Notes: generated by a model not told the origin, from the sequence alone. Shown: positions 42,481 through 50,852, counted from the stretch's first letter. The stretch: DNA of 64,000 nt from Clostridium minihomine (GCF_900240385.1 NZ_OEQH01000005.1:224368-288367); one strand, 5' to 3'. Numbers and translations are program-made.

Positions 42481-43134
42481 TTAAGCGATATTCGTCCCCA
42501 TATAGAGTTTGCAGGAAGCCTTGTAGCTGAGTTGTACTTTGTTGCCGTCAATCACGACGGTCAGCGGCCCTTCATAGGGCGCTTGTTCTACAAGTGTAAT
42601 TTTACTACCGATTTTCACACCCAGCGTTTGCAGGTAATCCATCAATTCGGTTTCTTCCACAACGCGCCGTACATAAGCAGAAGCGCCGGGCGCTAACTGA
42701 TTTAGTGGAACCAAAGGCACTACCTCAATGCTTCCGTCCGGGTGAGGGATCGCGCTTCCGTGGGGACAGTAGGCAGGAAAATTTAAAAATTGATCCAAGC
42801 GTTCGATGAGCCGAATGGGCGTCATATGTTCCAGCATTTCCGCATCCTCGTGAGCCTCGCTCCAGGAATACCCCAAATGGCGCATTAAAAACACTTCCCA
42901 AAGGCGGTGGCCTCTTAATAGGGATATAGCTTTCCGAATTCCTTCGGCAGTCAGCTGAGAGCCATGGTACGGTTTGTATTCAATTAATTTTTCGTGTTGC
43001 AGTTTGCCCAGCATTTCGGTAACAGAAGGCGGTGTGACTTTCAGTGCCTCTGCCAGTTTTTTGTTTCCAACCTGCTGTTCCGCTCCGCCCAATTTATACA
43101 ATTCTTTAATATAATCTTCTTTTTGTGGTGTCAT
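42481..43134 (-). CDS. DtxR/MntR-family metal-dependent repressor (SloR/ScaR-like)
   Basis: A 217-residue regulator. Residues 1-60 form the winged helix (LAEALKVTPPSVTEMLGKLQ), 65-140 the dimerisation and metal domain, and 145-217 an SH3/FeoA-like domain (TLGVKIGSKITLVEQAPYEGP). Metal-ligand candidates are D7, H76, E80, H95, E99, E102 and H103. The Glu at 99, where DtxR has Cys102, is a MntR/SloR trait, while the SH3 domain and length fit SloR, ScaR and PsaR. It starts the Mn/Fe transporter operon and has the TTAG-N6-CTAA box in its own promoter. It is the likely repressor of all eight such boxes in this window. Confidence 0.9.
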   Translation of the reverse strand: MTPQKEDYIKELYKLGGAEQQVGNKKLAEALKVTPPSVTEMLGKLQHEKLIEYKPYHGSQLTAEGIRKAISLLRGHRLWEVFLMRHLGYSWSEAHEDAEMLEHMTPIRLIERLDQFLNFPAYCPHGSAIPHPDGSIEVVPLVPLNQLAPGASAYVRRVVEETELMDYLQTLGVKIGSKITLVEQAPYEGPLTVVIDGNKVQLSYKASCKLYMGTNIA

Positions 43135-43153
43135 TGTTTACTTCCCCTTATTT

Positions 43154-43206
43154 TTAGGTTATCCTAACTTTAATTTTATTATATGCCTAAAAAATTGTTT
43201 TGACAA
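43154..43206 (-). promoter_or_regulatory. Autoregulated promoter of the DtxR-family gene and metal operon
   Basis: Minus-strand -35 TTGTCA (43201-43206), 17-bp spacer, -10 TATAAT (43178-43183), then TTAG-GTTATC-CTAA (43154-43167) at the transcript start. Confidence 0.75.
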
Positions 43207-43285
43207 GTCAAATGAAGAAAATTAGAAGAAGTCACAATCTGGTGCCAAGAGCCAAGCATTTTGTTTTGCAATGTAGCCGGTAAAA

Positions 43286-43340
43286 TAAAAAAAGCCCGGG
43301 CAGAAAAGGCTTTTGACCTTTTCTGCCCGGGCTTTTTTTA
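43286..43340 (-). terminator. Terminator after the pit-DUF47 operon
   Basis: A very long perfect stem, AAAAAAAGCCCGGGCAGAAA and onward (16 bp of GC-rich core), around CTTTTGA, with A7 and T7 flanks. Confidence 0.9.
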
Positions 43341-43355
43341 TTTCAGGGAAGAAAA

Positions 43356-43979
43356 TTATGTGTTTTTCATGATAACGCTTTCCACCACATTGGCTACGTC
43401 TTCGCATTTATCGCAGCAGCGCTCAAAATGGTTGAAGATTTCGGTCCAGGTGAAAATTTCGATGGGATCTTTGGGGTTCGAGTACAGGGCATGCATGGCA
43501 TCTGTGTACAGCTTGTCCCCGTCTTCCTCTAAACGGTTGATTTCCACAATCATCTGATGGATGGTATTGGATTTGCTAAAGTTATGGAATTCTTCCATCA
43601 TGTTTTTCATTGCATGACAGCAGGATACAATTAAGGTACAGAACTCCAAAGCTTCGGGACGAATGGTTTTGGTATGGAACATATACATTCTTAAAAGGAC
43701 GTCTTCGATACCGTCGGTCACATCGTCAATGGTCTGAGCCAGTTCGATAATATCTTCCCGCTCAATGGGGGTGATAAACTCTTTGACCAATTTGCTCATC
43801 ATCACATGCTTGGCCAAATCCGCTGCATGCTCAATGGCGTGCATCTCTTTGATGCGGGTATCCATTTCTTCCGTCTGGTAATTCTTCAGGGTTTCATAAA
43901 GCAGTTCAGCCGCCTGTACGCAATATTCCACACCTTCCGTTAAAACCTTATAATAATACTGATCACTTTTTCTAGCCAT
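43356..43979 (-). CDS. DUF47 family (PhoU-like) Pit accessory protein
   Basis: A 207-residue all-helical protein of the DUF47/YkaA family, related to PhoU. It has the typical E/DxxxD clusters: MHAIEHAADLAKHVM near residue 45, IELAQTIDDVTDGIEDVLLRMY near 85, INRLEEDGDKLYTDAM near 145, and a C-terminal FERCCDKCEDVANVVESVIMK. It starts 48 bp after pit, so the two are one operon; such proteins are thought to control or assist the Pit transporter. Confidence 0.92.
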   Translation of the reverse strand: MARKSDQYYYKVLTEGVEYCVQAAELLYETLKNYQTEEMDTRIKEMHAIEHAADLAKHVMMSKLVKEFITPIEREDIIELAQTIDDVTDGIEDVLLRMYMFHTKTIRPEALEFCTLIVSCCHAMKNMMEEFHNFSKSNTIHQMIVEINRLEEDGDKLYTDAMHALYSNPKDPIEIFTWTEIFNHFERCCDKCEDVANVVESVIMKNT

Positions 43980-44027
43980 CTTTTGTATTCTCCTGTTCCA
44001 TCAAGTTACCGGGCGGATGCCGGTGGG

Positions 44028-45080
44028 TTAAAATATAGCCATAAACAGCTTTGCCATGAGATAACCGATGATTCCACAGCCGGGGAAGGTAAGTACCCAG
44101 GTCAATACCATTTCTTTGACTACGCCCCAGTTTACGGAAGACAAACGCTTTGCAGCGCCAACGCCCATAATAGAGGTTGTTTTTGTATGAGTGGTGGAAA
44201 CCGGAATGCTGGTTAAAGATGAAATAAGCAGACAGCCGGCCGCAGCCAAATCTGCCGAAAAACCTTGATGCTTTTCAAGCTTTACCATGTCCATTCCCAC
44301 CGCTTTAATAATCCGGTAACCGCCAATAGAGGTGCCCAAGCCCATGACAATGGAACAGAACAGCATGAGCCAAATGGGAATTTGAAATTCAGGAACGTTG
44401 GATTCCCCTTTTGCCAGGAACATTCCCAACATGAAAACGCCCATGAATTTTTGCCCGTCCTGCGCCCCGTGCATAAAGGCCATTGCAGCACCGCCGCCGA
44501 TTTGAGCCTTTTTAAAAAATGAGTTTGTATTACGGCGATCCATGCCACGACAGATCAAAAGGGTCAGTTTTGAGGTAATCCAGCCCATGCCAAAACCCAA
44601 AAAAGTGGAAAGAACCAAGCCGTAAAGAACCTTAATCCATTCAGAACCGTTGATACCGGCCAGCCCGCCGTGCAGTGCAATCGCCGCACCGGAAAGTCCC
44701 GCAATCAGCGCGTGGCTTTCACTGGTTGGTATTCCAAACCACCAGGCGGCAGTCGCCCAAATCACAATGGCTAAAAGAGCCGCGCATAAGGCTACCAGGG
44801 CTTCATGAGTATTTCCGCTGAAATCGACCATATTATAAATGGTCGCGGCCACACTGGCATTGACAGCAGTCATCACAAAAACACCCAGAAAATTGAACAC
44901 AGCTGCCATTAAAATCGCAGACTTTGCTGTCATTGCCCGGGTGGACACACAGGTAGCAATTGCGTTGGGGGCATCTGTCCAACCGTTTACCAGTATCACT
45001 CCGGTGGTCAAAACTACGGTTACCGCCAACATGGGGTAAGCCGTTATCCATACAAGAAAATCCGCAAGCGAAACAGTCAT
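44028..45080 (-). CDS. pit: Pit family inorganic phosphate transporter
   Basis: A 350-residue membrane protein with about ten helices. It carries the two inverted PD001131-like repeats of the PiT family: GWTDAPNAIATCVSTRAM near residue 33 in the first half and FMHGAQDGQKFMGVFML near 210 in the second. It imports phosphate, usually as a neutral metal-phosphate complex, driven by protons. It is the first gene of a two-gene operon with DUF47. The only signals I see upstream are AT-rich; no Pho box is recognisable. Confidence 0.94.
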   Translation of the reverse strand: MTVSLADFLVWITAYPMLAVTVVLTTGVILVNGWTDAPNAIATCVSTRAMTAKSAILMAAVFNFLGVFVMTAVNASVAATIYNMVDFSGNTHEALVALCAALLAIVIWATAAWWFGIPTSESHALIAGLSGAAIALHGGLAGINGSEWIKVLYGLVLSTFLGFGMGWITSKLTLLICRGMDRRNTNSFFKKAQIGGGAAMAFMHGAQDGQKFMGVFMLGMFLAKGESNVPEFQIPIWLMLFCSIVMGLGTSIGGYRIIKAVGMDMVKLEKHQGFSADLAAAGCLLISSLTSIPVSTTHTKTTSIMGVGAAKRLSSVNWGVVKEMVLTWVLTFPGCGIIGYLMAKLFMAIF

Positions 45081-45625
45081 TTACACTCCCCTTACACTTT
45101 GTCGTTTCATTATTTAACAGAACCTTAACATGTGCTTTACATGTTTAACTTCATTATATCACAAGATAAAAGAATCGAAAGATGTTTTGTCCAGAAAAAT
45201 AAAGTTTTCAAAGTATTCCAATGAGTTGGGGGATTTGAGGAGAAATTGGCATGAATTTTCACAATAATTTTCCCCCGTTTTAAAAGTATGGAAGGAAAAC
45301 AAAGGGAAAAATGTGAAATTTCACAAGAGAAAGAATCAGTTATTACTATATAATCTATAGTAATAAAATAGAAATAAGGCATATATTAGGAAGAAAACGC
45401 AAAAATTATCAGAAAATAACCGGCATTGATACTCTTTCGGAAAATCAGGTATTTTATTATAATTTATATTCGATATTAAATTATAATTAAATATTTTATA
45501 AGAATACTATAGTTAATATATTTTTATCTATTGAACTTATTATAGAACTTTGTAAAAAATCGGATTTCGGATTTGTGCTTGTTAAGAAGAGTAATGAAAC
45601 AAAAGGAAAAATGACTAAAATTATT
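45081..45625. other. AT-rich non-coding stretch
   Basis: About 545 bp of strongly AT-rich sequence between divergent pit and dps. A minus-strand open frame in it has no ribosome-binding site and low-complexity content. I see no supported gene or RNA. Confidence 0.4.
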
Positions 45626-45644
45626 ATTAATAATCATTATTAAT
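45626..45644. promoter_or_regulatory. Perfect 19-bp palindrome upstream of dps (Fur/PerR-box-like)
   Basis: ATTAATAAT-C-ATTATTAAT is a perfect 9-1-9 inverted repeat. It resembles Fur-family boxes (Fur core ATAATCATTAT; PerR TTATAATNATTATAA). It lies 26 bp upstream of the likely dps -35. Confidence 0.55.
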
Positions 45645-45670
45645 TTTACGCCTTATTTTTAGAAAAAGCG

Positions 45671-45699
45671 TAGACATTCTATTGCTATTATGGTATCAT
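45671..45699 (+). promoter_or_regulatory. Promoter of dps
   Basis: TAGACA (45671-45676), 17-bp spacer, TATCAT (45694-45699), about 85 bp before the start codon. Confidence 0.5.
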
Positions 45700-45782
45700 T
45701 TTCCTAAAGAATACTAGGCTTATAAAATATCATAGTTCTTCTGTGGTATTACAATTTTTTAAAAAAGAAAGGAAGAGGATCA

Positions 45783-46217
45783 ATGAGCTTAACAGAAAAA
45801 ATGAACGTTTATTTAGCAAACCAGCAGATCTCTTTCATCAAGCTGCATAATTTACATTGGTATGTACAGGGCAGCGCATTTTTCACATTGCATGCAAAAT
45901 TCGAGGAACTTTACGATCATACCGCAGATGTTATTGATGATGTGGCAGAGCGTTTGCTGGCAATGGGTCAGTCCCCGATTGCCAACCTGAAGCAGGCATT
46001 GTCTGTGGCAACCATTAAGGAATTGGAAAGTGTTGCGATTTCTTCTGATGCCGCTATCAAACATTTGACAACAGATGTAGAGTACTGGGTGAAGGATACC
46101 AAGGAGATCATTTCTTTGGCTGAAGAGCAGAATGACGTAGTAACGGCAGATCTGTTTACCGGATATCTGAATCATTACGAAAAACTGGCTTGGATGCTAA
46201 AGGCTTATCAGGCTTAA
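45783..46217 (+). CDS. dps: Dps family ferritin-like DNA-protection protein
   Basis: A 144-residue Dps/ferritin-like protein that oxidises and stores Fe2+ in a dodecamer and protects DNA from peroxide. The ATG follows AAAGGAAGAGG. The inter-subunit ferroxidase ligands are visible: His in KLHNLHWYVQG near residue 23, then HAKFEELYDHTADVIDDVAERLLAMG with His, Asp and Glu near 38-63. The length is slightly short, as is usual in the Firmicutes MrgA group. It is monocistronic, with a strong terminator and a Fur/PerR-like palindrome upstream, which fits peroxide or iron control. Confidence 0.94.
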   Translation: MSLTEKMNVYLANQQISFIKLHNLHWYVQGSAFFTLHAKFEELYDHTADVIDDVAERLLAMGQSPIANLKQALSVATIKELESVAISSDAAIKHLTTDVEYWVKDTKEIISLAEEQNDVVTADLFTGYLNHYEKLAWMLKAYQA

Positions 46218-46231
46218 ATAACCCCAAAATC

Positions 46232-46276
46232 AAGGCGGAGCGTTTCACCAAAGGGTGAGCGCTCCGCCTTTTTATT
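46232..46276 (+). terminator. Terminator after dps
   Basis: AAGGCGGAGCG pairs with CGCTCCGCCTT around an inner TCACC/GGGTGA hairpin, followed by TTTTTATTTTTT. Confidence 0.9.
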
Positions 46277-46313
46277 TTTTACAGTTTTGTTATTCTTCCG
46301 GCGGGAACAAGTT

Positions 46314-46346
46314 TTGACAGAAACAGCCGTTTTGGGCAGTTATAAT
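46314..46346 (+). promoter_or_regulatory. spoIIGA promoter with 21-bp spacer
   Basis: Perfect TTGACA (46314-46319) and TATAAT (46341-46346) are 21 bp apart. In Bacillus subtilis the spoIIG promoter has an equally long spacer and needs Spo0A~P. TGTCAAA on the reverse strand at the -35 is one base from the 0A-box core. Confidence 0.7.
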
Positions 46347-46375
46347 ATTTTTGTGACGCAAAAGGAGGGGGCGGG

Positions 46376-47275
46376 ATGAAGCAAATCATCTATGTGGATG
46401 TCTTAATTGCCGTCAATCTTTTTGTGAATTATTTTCTTCTGCTGACTGTTGCCGGATTTTTACATATTTCTGTTTCACGGCTGCGTTTGGTATGCGGGGC
46501 ATCTGTGGGCGCACTTTCTTCGTTGATCATTTTGCTGCCGTACTTGCCGGCCCCGGTGTCTTTTCTTTTAAAACTGATGATTTCGGTTGTTGTTGTGCTG
46601 GCTGCGTTTGGGGCGCCTTCCTGGCGATTCTTTTTGCGGACAGTAGGCAGCTTTTATTTAACCAGTTTTGGGTTTGCGGGGCTGATGATTGCAATCTGGT
46701 ATTTGGCTGCGCCCAAAGGGATGGTTATGAAAAATTCGGTTCTTTATTTTAATATTTCTCCGCTGATGCTGTTGGCGTTAACCGTGATATGTTATGGCTC
46801 GATTACTTTACTCAATCGTATCACCGGCCAGCGCTCGCCCAACTCTTTGTTTTGCACCATAACGGTAACAGCGGGCGGGAAGTGTGCGCGGCTTACCGCG
46901 AAAATTGATACGGGCAACAGCCTGAAAGAGCCTTTTTCGGGGTTTCCGGTTATTGTGGCAGAATATCAAAGCGTTCGGGACTTGGTGCCTCAGGGAGTAA
47001 ATTCTTATTTATTTGCAGCGGTAGGAGAAAAAAAGGGAGAGCCGGAATCAGGTCTTCGGCTGGTGCCCTTCCGGGTGGTGGGCGGCGAAGGAATTTTGCC
47101 GGCATTTCGTCCGGAAAGCATCACGATTCAAACAGGGAAGGAAAGCATTACGGTGACAGAAGCGTACTTGGCTGTTTCTGTCAAAAAGCTTGGCACAACA
47201 GGTTTTAGCGCGTTGCTGAATCCGGAGCTCATTACACAGGGCAGGCAAACTGTCAGAAAGGAGAAATCATTGTGA
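46376..47275 (+). CDS. spoIIGA: Sigma-E processing peptidase SpoIIGA
   Basis: SpoIIGA is a membrane aspartic protease in the mother cell that cuts the pro-sequence from pro-sigma-E when signalled by SpoIIR from the forespore. The ATG at 46376 follows AAAGGAGGGGG. In 299 residues there are five membrane helices (residues 1-150) and a cytoplasmic C-terminal protease domain with the catalytic Asp in KIDTGNSLKEPF near residue 178. It overlaps sigE by 4 bp, the classic spoIIG operon. Confidence 0.95.
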   Translation: MKQIIYVDVLIAVNLFVNYFLLLTVAGFLHISVSRLRLVCGASVGALSSLIILLPYLPAPVSFLLKLMISVVVVLAAFGAPSWRFFLRTVGSFYLTSFGFAGLMIAIWYLAAPKGMVMKNSVLYFNISPLMLLALTVICYGSITLLNRITGQRSPNSLFCTITVTAGGKCARLTAKIDTGNSLKEPFSGFPVIVAEYQSVRDLVPQGVNSYLFAAVGEKKGEPESGLRLVPFRVVGGEGILPAFRPESITIQTGKESITVTEAYLAVSVKKLGTTGFSALLNPELITQGRQTVRKEKSL

Positions 47276-48000
47276 AAAGGGGAATGGAAAAGTTGATTTC
47301 CGGAATCAGAGGATGGTTGTGGAGGTTGATCAAGCGGTTTTCACCGGCTTCAGAGGTTCACTATATCAACGGACCCGAAACCCTTCCTCCGCCGCTGACG
47401 CCGGATCAGGAAGCGATTGTGATGAAAAATGTGCGGGAAGGAAGGGAAAATGCACGCGAGCCTTTGATTACCCATAATCTGCGCTTGGTTGTGTACATAG
47501 CAAAAAAATTCGAATCCAGCTCGGCCGGGGTAGAAGACCTTATTTCGATTGGAACCATTGGTCTAATCAAGGCGGTGAATACATTTTGTCCGGAACGAAA
47601 CATCAAGCTGGCCACTTACGCATCACGATGTATTGAAAATGAGATTTTGATGTATCTGCGAAAAAGTTCTCAGCTAAAAAATGAAATTTCCATTGACGAT
47701 CCGCTGAATGTGGATTGGGATGGAAATGAGCTTTTGCTCTCTGATGTGCTGGGAAGTGAGCAGGATACCGTAAACAAAGGAATTGAAAAGGAGGTGGAGA
47801 AGGATCTGCTGCTGGAAGCGGTGGGGCACCTTTCTTCCAGAGAACAGCAGATTATGCAGTTGAGATTTGGGCTAAACAACCGCAGGGAACACACACAAAA
47901 GGAGGTAGCGGATACGCTTGGCATTTCTCAGTCTTATATCTCTCGGTTGGAAAAAAGAATCATCGAAAGGCTCAAAAAAGATTTGGAAAGAGTAGGATGA
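47272..48000 (+). CDS. sigE: RNA polymerase sporulation sigma factor SigE
   Basis: Sigma-E directs mother-cell transcription after asymmetric division. The GTG at 47272 follows AAAGGAG and overlaps the spoIIGA stop (GTGA). The 242 residues begin with an amphipathic pro-sequence (MEKLISGIRGWLWRLI) that is removed by SpoIIGA, followed by region 2 (NLRLVVYIAKKFESSSAGVEDLISIG), the -10-recognising TYASRCIENEILMYLR, and region 4 with the helix-turn-helix KEVADTLGISQSYISRLEKR. All regions look intact. Confidence 0.96.
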   Translation: MKRGMEKLISGIRGWLWRLIKRFSPASEVHYINGPETLPPPLTPDQEAIVMKNVREGRENAREPLITHNLRLVVYIAKKFESSSAGVEDLISIGTIGLIKAVNTFCPERNIKLATYASRCIENEILMYLRKSSQLKNEISIDDPLNVDWDGNELLLSDVLGSEQDTVNKGIEKEVEKDLLLEAVGHLSSREQQIMQLRFGLNNRREHTQKEVADTLGISQSYISRLEKRIIERLKKDLERVG

Positions 48001-48057
48001 GTATCAAAATCTTCTTTTTAAATCTGACGTTTCCAACAGCAAAAGGAATCCTGTCCA

Positions 48058-48096
48058 AACAGCTGGCACCGTATCAAACAGTGCCGGCTGTTCTTT
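48058..48096 (+). terminator. Terminator after sigE
   Basis: A 12-bp stem, AACAGCTGGCAC with GTGCCGGCTGTT (one G-T pair), followed by CTTT. Confidence 0.75.
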
Positions 48097-48290
48097 ATTG
48101 AGAAACACACCCTTCTTTATTTTTAAAAATAAAAGAAAAATTTTTATTAAAAAGGTCACAAAACAGATCTTTCAATTGTTATCTATATGGAAGAAATTAC
48201 AAATCAGATGATCCTTATCCAATCAAATTTCAGTTCATTCCCGCTGCGCTGTTTTGCCGCAATGTGGGAAAAAGACAAACGGAGGACTTT

Positions 48291-48860
48291 ATGCTGGATG
48301 TACAGTTTTCAAAATTAAACAGGGTTCGGAAACAACCGCCGGATAGTTCAGATCGAAGCGATCCGGACTGGAGTGTGATTCCCTCTAAAGGGATGGCCCG
48401 TTTCAGTAAAGAAGAGTTAATTTGCAAAATACAGCAGCTGGCGGCTGAAGATGCAAAAGCAATGATTTTACAGGATGAAACTAAATTTAGAACCATCAAA
48501 ACGCAAAGGGAAGTGTTATGTGCACAGTACATATCCCAAGTTTCACCGGATCGACAAAAAATGTATCAGAAAGCAGTGGAAAACACCTATGGGCTTTCTT
48601 TTATTTCGCCCAAAACGCCCATTGAACTGCTGTTTGAAAAAGAGGGAATTCACATCTCTTCGGTGGGATCTCAAATTTCAAGAATCGAAAGCAGTGGTCA
48701 GCTGGTGTTAGAACACAATACAGTGGGATGGAGCTATCAAAAAACGCCGGAAGAAGCCAGAAAACAAACAGAGTTTTACCAAGTGTATCACAGTGCCTAT
48801 GATGCTGCAAAACGCACCATGGGGATCCAGTCAAATTTTTCAGCCTTCAAAACCACATAA
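48291..48860 (+). CDS. Hypothetical protein (189 aa)
   Basis: The ATG at 48291 follows GGAGG, which decides the start against the open stretch to 48264. The 189-residue product is soluble and helical, with a basic N-terminus (LNRVRKQPPDSSDRSDPDWSVIPS), a central EELICKIQQLAAEDA segment and a Tyr/Lys-rich C-terminus (KTPEEARKQTEFYQVYHSAYDAAKRTMG). I see no membrane segment or signal peptide. It follows the spoIIGA-sigE operon but has its own transcription unit. I do not recognise the family. Confidence 0.6.
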   Translation: MLDVQFSKLNRVRKQPPDSSDRSDPDWSVIPSKGMARFSKEELICKIQQLAAEDAKAMILQDETKFRTIKTQREVLCAQYISQVSPDRQKMYQKAVENTYGLSFISPKTPIELLFEKEGIHISSVGSQISRIESSGQLVLEHNTVGWSYQKTPEEARKQTEFYQVYHSAYDAAKRTMGIQSNFSAFKTT

Positions 48861-48944
48861 AAACCATACATAATAAGGGAAAAGGAACCGCAAAGGCATA
48901 GGCCGATCACAACATTCTAATTGATTATTAAAAAAAGAAAAAAC

Positions 48945-48988
48945 ATGCCGTCTGTTCTCATGTTTCAATGAGAGCGGACGGCATTTTA
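48945..48988. terminator. Bidirectional terminator
   Basis: ATGCCGTC and CTCAT pair with ATGAG and GACGGCAT, with A-rich and T-rich flanks, between convergent genes. Confidence 0.7.
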
Positions 48989-49030
48989 TCATTCTGTTTG
49001 ATGGAATCTGTTTTGTGCGATTTGAGCTTG

Positions 49031-49528
49031 CTATGTTAAGTAGTCCAAAAGAACCCGGTACTCTTCTAAAAGCCGCTCCATAGGATATCTTCCCCGGTTG
49101 GCCGGGCTGGTAGAGGGAAGAGGAATTAACGGCAAATCGTTTTTGGATAACCAGAAGGAACGGTAAAAAGAGGTCGATTTTGTTCCGGTAGTAAAAACAG
49201 CGCGAATGTTTGCATGGTTCAAAATCAAATTCAAATCGTTTGGAACGGCATTTTTGATGCTGGCATCGTCAGCACCTTCAATAGAACAGCTTTTCAGCAC
49301 ATCCCATAAAGCAATGCGGTTATGAAACAAAAACTCAGTTTTTGCCTCGTTGCTTTGGGGAAGATTTTGTTTTAAAAGCTGTGACAAAACCGGCCAGAAC
49401 CGGTTTTGCGGATGGGCATAATAAAAACCTTGTTGGCGGGATTTTGGGGAAGGCATGGATCCCAAAATCAGAATTTTGGAGTTTTCGTTATAAATGGGAG
49501 AGATGGTATGTTCAACATTGCTTCTCAT
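49031..49528 (-). CDS. DNA-deoxyinosine glycosylase (UDG superfamily)
   Basis: A 165-residue member of the uracil-DNA glycosylase superfamily, of the hypoxanthine (deoxyinosine) glycosylase type. The hallmark is ILILGSMPSPKSRQQGFYYAHPQNRFW (quoted as its parts: LGSMPSPKSR near residue 22, YYAHPQNRFW near 36), with the second active-site motif LPSTSPANRGRY near 138. Enzymes of this group remove hypoxanthine formed by adenine deamination. The gene overlaps cca by 17 bp, so the pair is cotranscribed. The ribosome-binding site, inside cca, is weak. Confidence 0.88.
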   Translation of the reverse strand: MRSNVEHTISPIYNENSKILILGSMPSPKSRQQGFYYAHPQNRFWPVLSQLLKQNLPQSNEAKTEFLFHNRIALWDVLKSCSIEGADDASIKNAVPNDLNLILNHANIRAVFTTGTKSTSFYRSFWLSKNDLPLIPLPSTSPANRGRYPMERLLEEYRVLLDYLT

Positions 49529-50852
49529 GGTATTTTTCTGCTGCTAATTGCAGCAAAACCTCCTTATCATTGGGCGCTTTGCCGTCAATTACTGCATTGA
49601 GCAGCCAGGTTAACAGTTCCCCCAGAATGGGACCAGACGGAATCCCCAGATTTTGCAAATCGGCTCCGTTTACCTGCAACTGCTTTAAGGAAAAACACTG
49701 GCTTTCTGCCAGAACTTGTTCCAGAATTGGCTTGATGGCTGCTAAAGCATCTAGCCTGTCCCGATAAATAGGGTTTTGTGCCAGACTATCTGCCTGCTTT
49801 ATCGCCAGAAGAGCGCGAAAGTCTTCTTCTCCCATTCGGTTCAGCCGGCGGCGCACCCAAGCCGGATTCAGCTGCAAAGGGACATCGTGCAGGCGGATGA
49901 GCAGGCAAACCCGCCGAATGGTTTGATGATCCATTCTGAGCCGGTGCAGCGCTTCCTCTGCCAGCTGGACGCTGACTGCTTCATGTCCATAAAAATGCCC
50001 AACCCCTTTTTTGTCTTTGGTAAAGGTGTGTGGTTTTCCGCTGTCATGAAGTAAAATGGACAAACGCAGCACAGGATCCGGCGCCACAGTGTCCAGAGCA
50101 TGAAGCGTATGCTCCCATACATCATAAATATGGTGGGGGTTTTGCTGCTCAAACCCAATCATCGGCAGAATTTCTGGCAGAATTTGACCGATGATTCCAG
50201 GGAATTGCCGCAGTGTTTCTGCGGCCTTTTGTCCGCAGAGCAGTTTTACCAGTTCGGCACCAACTCGCTCTCGGGCAATGTGATCTAAGAGATGTTTGTG
50301 CTCGTTCATGCTTTGGGAGGTTTTTTGTTCCGGAGTCAAACCCAGAACCGAGCAAAAGCGAAGACCTCTTAAAATACGCAGCGCATCTTCTTCAAATCTG
50401 CGGTCAGGTTCCCCCACACACCGCAGAATTTTGTTTTTCAGATCTTCCTGCCCGCCAAAGCAATCGATCAACCCATGCTGTTCTGAATAGGCCATGGAAT
50501 TGATTGTAAAATCACGTCGTGCCAAATCTTGCTCGATATTTCCGGTAAAGCAGACGCTGTCCGGGCGGCGGTTATCGGAATATTCCCCATCAATGCGATA
50601 AGTGGTTACCTCAACTGCCATACCGCCGGATAAAGCGGTGAGGGTGCCGTGTTTTAATCCGGTTTCTAACAGCTTCAGGCCGGATAAGGCCTGTTTGACC
50701 TCGTCCGGCCTGGCAGAGGTGGTGATGTCCCAGTCCTTTGGGGAAAGCCCAATCAGGCGGTCCCGTACACAGCCGCCCACCACAGCGGCTTCATATCCAT
50801 GAGACAGCCCGTGCAAAATAGTTTGTACCGGTTGTGGGATGTCCAGTTTCAT
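49512..50852 (-). CDS. cca: CCA tRNA nucleotidyltransferase
   Basis: The enzyme adds or repairs the 3'-CCA end of tRNAs. The ATG at 50852 follows AAAGGGG; the frame is open 40 codons further upstream, but without a site. The 446-residue product has the nucleotidyltransferase motif GGCVRDRLIG near residue 25, the catalytic DWDITTSARPDEV, then RRDFTINSMAY, RRFEEDALRILRGLRF and an HD domain (LRLSILLHDSGKP near 255). It is a class II enzyme of the Firmicutes type. Because the tRNA-Leu seen here encodes its CCA, the role is probably mostly repair. Confidence 0.95.
   Translation of the reverse strand: MKLDIPQPVQTILHGLSHGYEAAVVGGCVRDRLIGLSPKDWDITTSARPDEVKQALSGLKLLETGLKHGTLTALSGGMAVEVTTYRIDGEYSDNRRPDSVCFTGNIEQDLARRDFTINSMAYSEQHGLIDCFGGQEDLKNKILRCVGEPDRRFEEDALRILRGLRFCSVLGLTPEQKTSQSMNEHKHLLDHIARERVGAELVKLLCGQKAAETLRQFPGIIGQILPEILPMIGFEQQNPHHIYDVWEHTLHALDTVAPDPVLRLSILLHDSGKPHTFTKDKKGVGHFYGHEAVSVQLAEEALHRLRMDHQTIRRVCLLIRLHDVPLQLNPAWVRRRLNRMGEEDFRALLAIKQADSLAQNPIYRDRLDALAAIKPILEQVLAESQCFSLKQLQVNGADLQNLGIPSGPILGELLTWLLNAVIDGKAPNDKEVLLQLAAEKYHEKQC

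Noticed and set aside
45137..45382. 81-codon minus-strand open frame upstream of pit
   Set aside because: Located in AT-rich DNA, low-complexity product, no ribosome-binding site.
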